Shown piece after piece: positions 5,401-6,919 of a stretch of 6,919 nt of DNA. Position numbers and translations under genes: made by a program. Within the stretch, counting starts at the first letter, position 1. Each line of letters starts with the position of its first letter. The stretch is from the NCBI GenBank assembly GCA_029939875.1, contig JAOZSC010000059.1, positions 1-6,919 on the forward strand, given 5' to 3'. This stretch comes from Desulfobacterales bacterium (GTDB lineage Bacteria; Desulfobacterota; Desulfobacteria; Desulfobacterales; JAFDCJ01). The notes under the pieces are model-generated. The model was not told the origin of the DNA, made no database searches, and saw only the letters and a program-made list of their open reading frames with translations.

Positions 5401-6677
5401 GGACGGGATTGATAGTCGTCTTCGGAAAAAAGCCGGAGGCAGACTCCGTTTTGCACCCGGCCGCACCGGCCTTTGCGCTGGTCGCAGCTGCTTTTGGAAA
5501 CCGGCACCACCGGCAGGGAGGTGGTGCGCGTTCGGGGGGAATACCGGGCGATGCGTGCCAGTCCTGAATCGATGACGTATCTGATTCCCGGAATGGTAAT
5601 GGATGTTTCCGCCACGTTGGTGGCGACAATGATTTTTCTTTGCGGCAGATGGGCAAACACCCGGGACTGATCGGCAGACGACAGCCGGGCGAACAGTGGC
5701 ATGACGCGGGCGCCGGGCGGTTTTTCGGCTTCGATAAGCTCACAGGTTTCCCGGATATCCTGCTCGCTGGGCATAAACACCAGCATGTCTCCGGCGCGGC
5801 GTTGATGTAAAATGCGCTGCACGGCCTGCACGGCCAGTTCCACATGGGTGAGGTCATTGGTTTTCGAGGAGGCGGTTTCCGGTGGGAGGTATTGAACCTC
5901 GACGGGATACATGCGGCCGGAAACCTCGATAATCGGTGCCCGGCCAAAAACTTCTGAAAATTTATGAGTGTCGATGGTGGCCGAAGTGATGATCAGTTTC
6001 AGGTCGTCCCTTCTAATCAGCAGGGTCTGCAAAATTCCCAGAATAAAATCGATGTTTAAGCTGCGCTCATGGGCCTCGTCGACGATGATGGTGTCGTAGG
6101 CGCTCAACCAGCGGTCATGCTGGGTTTCAGCCAGCAGGATTCCGTCCGTCATAATTTTGATATAGGTGTCCCGGGCGGTGCGGTCTTTGAAACGAATTTT
6201 ATACCCGACGGCCTTGGCGCTGTCCGATCCAAGCTCTTCGGCAATGCGTCGGGCGACGGTGGTGGCGGCAATTCGTCTCGGTTGGGTGCAGCCGATGATG
6301 CCGTCAACCCCTCTGCCGGCGGCCAGGCAGTATTGCGGCAGCTGGGTGGTCTTGCCGGAGCCGGTCTCCCCGGAGACCACGATGACCCGGTGCCGTGCGA
6401 TGGCGGCAACGATTTCGTCTTTTTTAGCGAAAATTGGCAGTATTTCGTTGCACCGCAAAGGCGGCTTGTTTTGCCGCCGCTGGTTTTTTCGCCGGGCGGA
6501 TGCCTGCAGGCCCTTTTGCAGCCCGGCAAGCCGCTGGGCGATTTTTTTATCCAACTCCTGTCCGGGTCCGGCCCACCGGATGCGCTTGAGTTCACCCCGG
6601 GCCGCCAGCCTGTCGGCTGCCATTGCCTGTGGCAAGAGAGATTCGATTTTTTTTCTTATTTCCAAAGGGTTGTTCAC
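2484..6677 (-). CDS. hrpA: HrpA-type DEAH-box ATP-dependent RNA helicase with two repeat-derived insertions
   Basis: This is a large 3'-to-5' RNA helicase of the DEAH/RHA type; in E. coli HrpA acts in mRNA processing and has been linked to rescue of stalled ribosomes. Numbering from a GTG at 6675-6677 (1397 residues): Walker A GETGSGKT 103-110, DEAH 200-203, SAT 232-234, and motif VI QRKGRCGR 400-407. These are followed by the winged-helix/ratchet region, an OB-fold around IFPGSGLF (745-752), and the long C-terminal DUF3418 domain ending in KRLEQKLKTIERMV. E. coli HrpA is about 1300 residues. The surplus here is largely two low-complexity segments, residues 483-541 and 669-711, encoded by 7-base repeats; all helicase motifs are intact. 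The start is uncertain. The frame stays open to a TTG at 6809, but residues before the GTG look non-coding and overlap a promoter-like region, and no good ribosome-binding site precedes the GTG. An ATG at 6621-6623 is a third option. Stop TAA at 2484-2486. Confidence 0.93.
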   Translation of the reverse strand: MNNPLEIRKKIESLLPQAMAADRLAARGELKRIRWAGPGQELDKKIAQRLAGLQKGLQASARRKNQRRQNKPPLRCNEILPIFAKKDEIVAAIARHRVIVVSGETGSGKTTQLPQYCLAAGRGVDGIIGCTQPRRIAATTVARRIAEELGSDSAKAVGYKIRFKDRTARDTYIKIMTDGILLAETQHDRWLSAYDTIIVDEAHERSLNIDFILGILQTLLIRRDDLKLIITSATIDTHKFSEVFGRAPIIEVSGRMYPVEVQYLPPETASSKTNDLTHVELAVQAVQRILHQRRAGDMLVFMPSEQDIRETCELIEAEKPPGARVMPLFARLSSADQSRVFAHLPQRKIIVATNVAETSITIPGIRYVIDSGLARIARYSPRTRTTSLPVVPVSKSSCDQRKGRCGRVQNGVCLRLFSEDDYQSRPRFTPPEILRANLAEVILRMIYLKLGDIADFPFIDRPDKKSIKDGFDLLFELGAITQRPEAKGKRQKEKGKEEGAKASVLNAEVGMRNAKIKKDDCGPETGAGKRNGEFSSKYQKQVRLTDKGRLMAKIPLDPRLSRMLIEARKEGCLPEIAVIAAALSIHDPRERPGEQTQDADRMHAAFVDPRSDFVTLLNIWHRYHDHRIKVKSNNQMKRYCREHYLSFKRMREWRDIYNQIMAILEEQGIGELGSQNAEVGREEKGSLEGTGKNKMENASTSDFRLPSSDFQSVHRAILSGLLSNIAQKKEKNIFRAAKGREVMIFPGSGLFNKSGSWVVAAEIVKTSRIFARTVAAIDCGWLEDLGGDLCRRTYLDPHWERNRAEVVASLQVSLFGLIIVPARKVSYGKINSREAADIFIQSALVNGDVKKPLAFMQHNRRLIEDVLDKENRFRRRDLLIDEQQMADFYRQRLPEITDLRSLARLLKQKGGDHFLRMCNEDLLQYRPDETELQQYPKQLDLGGRSLECNYCFAPGTDNDGITLKVPSALTSQIPPQAVEWLVPGLLATKIEALIKGLPKVHRKKLVPVTKTVQVILREMPRTGDSLISVLGDFIHRRFAVDIPAAAWSPEALPEHLKMRICITGPDGRQLHAGRDPAILGRDLAGDIGHEKFEAMRQKWEKTGITRWDFGVLPELISASDDGSAGWIAYPALEPDPSTPKQVNLRLFARRQAALEIHRQGVAALFGIHFAKELKFLKRRLTLEAKAVPMADYFGGARRMQQHIFDRTVQRLFGRNIRSAKAFYDHAAAIAPQILPTGEQLRDRTMLVIAAYGDVRRQFASCNGTNAANTAVNRFFQQLTHELVRLVPDSFVTLYDPDRLVHLVRYIRAVEIRAQRALVDFEKDRAKSEIIRRFTTRLDAWLADLPQSASAEKRRALEDYFWLIEEYKVSVFAQELKTAVPVSAKRLEQKLKTIERMV
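4547..4580. repeat. Heptanucleotide array, TTCC family, copy B (inverted, inside hrpA)
   Basis: The plus strand has GGAAGTC, GGAAGAC, GGAAGTC, GGAAGTC and a partial GGAAGT: five near-perfect 7-base units, the cleanest array in the window. It is opposite in orientation to copies A, C and D. On the hrpA strand it is read as the DFRLPSS-type heptad, visible as STSDFRLPSSDFQS in the protein. Bases 4567-4579 are a perfect 13-bp inverted complement of 4636-4648 in copy C. Confidence 0.92.
4634..4668. repeat. Heptanucleotide array, TTCC family, copy C (inside hrpA)
   Basis: Five units in phase, CCCTTCC, GACTTCC, GCATTCT, GACTTCC and CAATTCC, encode the GELGSQNAEVGREE part of HrpA on the minus strand. 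With copy B it brackets 4581-4633, which itself contains 7-base units such as TTTTCCA, TTTTATT and TTTTCCT (4588-4608). The whole insertion 4545-4670 therefore appears repeat-derived. Confidence 0.88.
5076..5117. repeat. Decayed heptanucleotide tract inside hrpA
   Basis: A weak continuation of the same period can be read as AAATTCA, CCATTGC, GTTTCCC, CGCACCT, GTTTCCG and GTCCGCA. AAATTCA and CCATTGC resemble AAATTCC and CCATTCA in copy A. The units are too diverged to be sure; the argument is that the tract fills the rest of the first HrpA insertion. Confidence 0.4.
5137..5163. repeat. Heptanucleotide array, TTCC family, copy D (inside hrpA)
   Basis: Units GCATTCC, GCATTCC, GACTTCC and a partial GCATTT occur in tandem. 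On the hrpA strand they are read as NAEVGMRNA, nearly the same peptide as in copy C (QNAEVG) and as in the open frame upstream of the glycosyltransferase start (RNAEVS), because the DNA unit is shared. Bases 5141-5157 are identical to 2361-2377. Confidence 0.88.
5187..5221. repeat. Heptanucleotide array, CCTTTTG family (inside hrpA)
   Basis: Five 7-base pyrimidine-rich units, CTCTTTT, CCTTTTT, CCTTTTG, CCTCTTT and CCTTTTG, continue loosely into CCTCAGG. They encode the strongly basic stretch EAKGKRQKEKGKEEG of HrpA on the minus strand. The array lies only 23 bases from copy D, so two unit families again sit side by side, as in the intergenic spacer. Confidence 0.85.
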
Positions 6678-6692
6678 TTTTGCGATTGACAG

Positions 6693-6712
6693 GCAACTTC
6701 TAAAAAAGTTGC
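6693..6712. other. Inverted repeat in the hrpA leader
   Basis: GCAACTT (6693-6699) and AAGTTGC (6706-6712) form a perfect 7-bp stem with a 6-base loop. It lies 16 bases upstream of the proposed GTG start of hrpA and within the extended frame if the TTG at 6809 were used. It could be a leader hairpin or an operator; no family is recognised. Confidence 0.4.
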
Positions 6713-6777
6713 GGTCGCTCCATTGATAGCAGATTGGTCTGATTTTTTGAGAACTTGCATTTACCTTCAGATTGTAA

Positions 6778-6809
6778 TTGAAAATATTTTCCCGATGGAA
6801 TATTACCAA
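6778..6809. promoter_or_regulatory. Overlapping divergent promoter candidates
   Basis: For the plus-strand oxidoreductase, TTGAAA (6778-6783) and TATTAC (6801-6806) are separated by 17 bases. For hrpA on the minus strand, TTGGTA (complement of 6804-6809) and TATTTT (complement of 6781-6786) are also separated by 17 bases. Matches to the sigma-70 consensus are 5/6 plus 4/6, and 4/6 plus 4/6, in AT-rich DNA, so chance is a real alternative. A minus-strand promoter here would put the most upstream TTG codon inside the -35 box, which argues for a later hrpA start. Confidence 0.3.
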
Positions 6810-6876
6810 TTGAGGTATAAATTACCGCTCTGGAGGCAAAAAATCAAGTTTTGAAAAAATATCAAAGGAGTTCACT

Positions 6877-6919
6877 ATGAAATTTGTTGTTATCGGAGCA
6901 GATGCCGCCGGAATGAGTG
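6877..6919 (+). CDS. FAD/NAD(P)-dependent oxidoreductase, CoA-disulfide-reductase-like, N-terminal fragment
   Basis: Only 14 codons are present: MKFVVIGADAAGMS, then the right edge. This is the FAD-binding beta strand and glycine-rich turn, and the GADAAGMS form is characteristic of the CoA-disulfide reductase/NADH oxidase branch of the pyridine nucleotide-disulfide oxidoreductases. The start at 6877 has a strong AAAGGAG ribosome-binding site at 6864-6870. The gene diverges from hrpA. The redox-active cysteine and all later domains lie outside the window, so the substrate (CoA disulfide, polysulfide or oxygen) cannot be decided. Confidence 0.75.
   Translation, partial: MKFVVIGADAAGMS

Noticed and set aside
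6069..6689. 206-codon plus-strand open frame
   Set aside because: It is antisense to the HrpA Walker A and DEAH region and has no family character.

Overview
The window looks like chromosomal DNA of a Gram-negative anaerobe, most likely Desulfobacterota (Desulfobacterales-like). This is inferred from the combination of a TAXI-type TRAP transporter, a long HrpA helicase, a CoA-disulfide-reductase-like flavoprotein and short degenerate tandem repeats. No ribosomal or other marker gene is present, so the assignment is tentative.

Layout: four genes lie on the minus strand and one begins on the plus strand. Reading the minus strand from right to left, they are hrpA (DEAH-box RNA helicase, 6677 to 2484), a family 2 glycosyltransferase (2353 to 1505), a TAXI-type TRAP solute receptor (1287 to 295), and the first 53 codons of a TRAP fused permease (160 to the left edge). 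At the right edge, divergent from hrpA, a plus-strand flavoprotein oxidoreductase starts at 6877 and is cut after 14 codons. The receptor and permease form a transport operon with a 9-bp hairpin between them. hrpA and the glycosyltransferase are co-oriented and separated by 130 bases, most of which is tandem repeat; they have no evident shared function.

The most striking content is not a gene. Degenerate tandem arrays with a strict 7-base period occur in three places: the hrpA-glycosyltransferase spacer and two points inside the hrpA reading frame. There are three unit families: TTCC-type (GACTTCC/GCATTCC), ACC-type (YTKNACC) and CCTTTTG-type. The two intragenic blocks coincide with two extra segments of HrpA, about 59 and 43 residues, at linker positions where the E. 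coli protein (from memory) has only about 10-15 residues. Because 7 is not divisible by 3, one pure array reads as the same heptapeptide cycle in all three frames of a strand. The main TTCC-type and CCTTTTG-type units contain no stop codon on either strand, whereas two of the four ACC-type units, seen only between genes, would introduce stops. The arrays therefore look like spreading heptanucleotide repeats that coding sequence tolerates, loosely comparable to the heptanucleotide STRR sequences of cyanobacteria. One array also supplies the ribosome-binding region of the glycosyltransferase.
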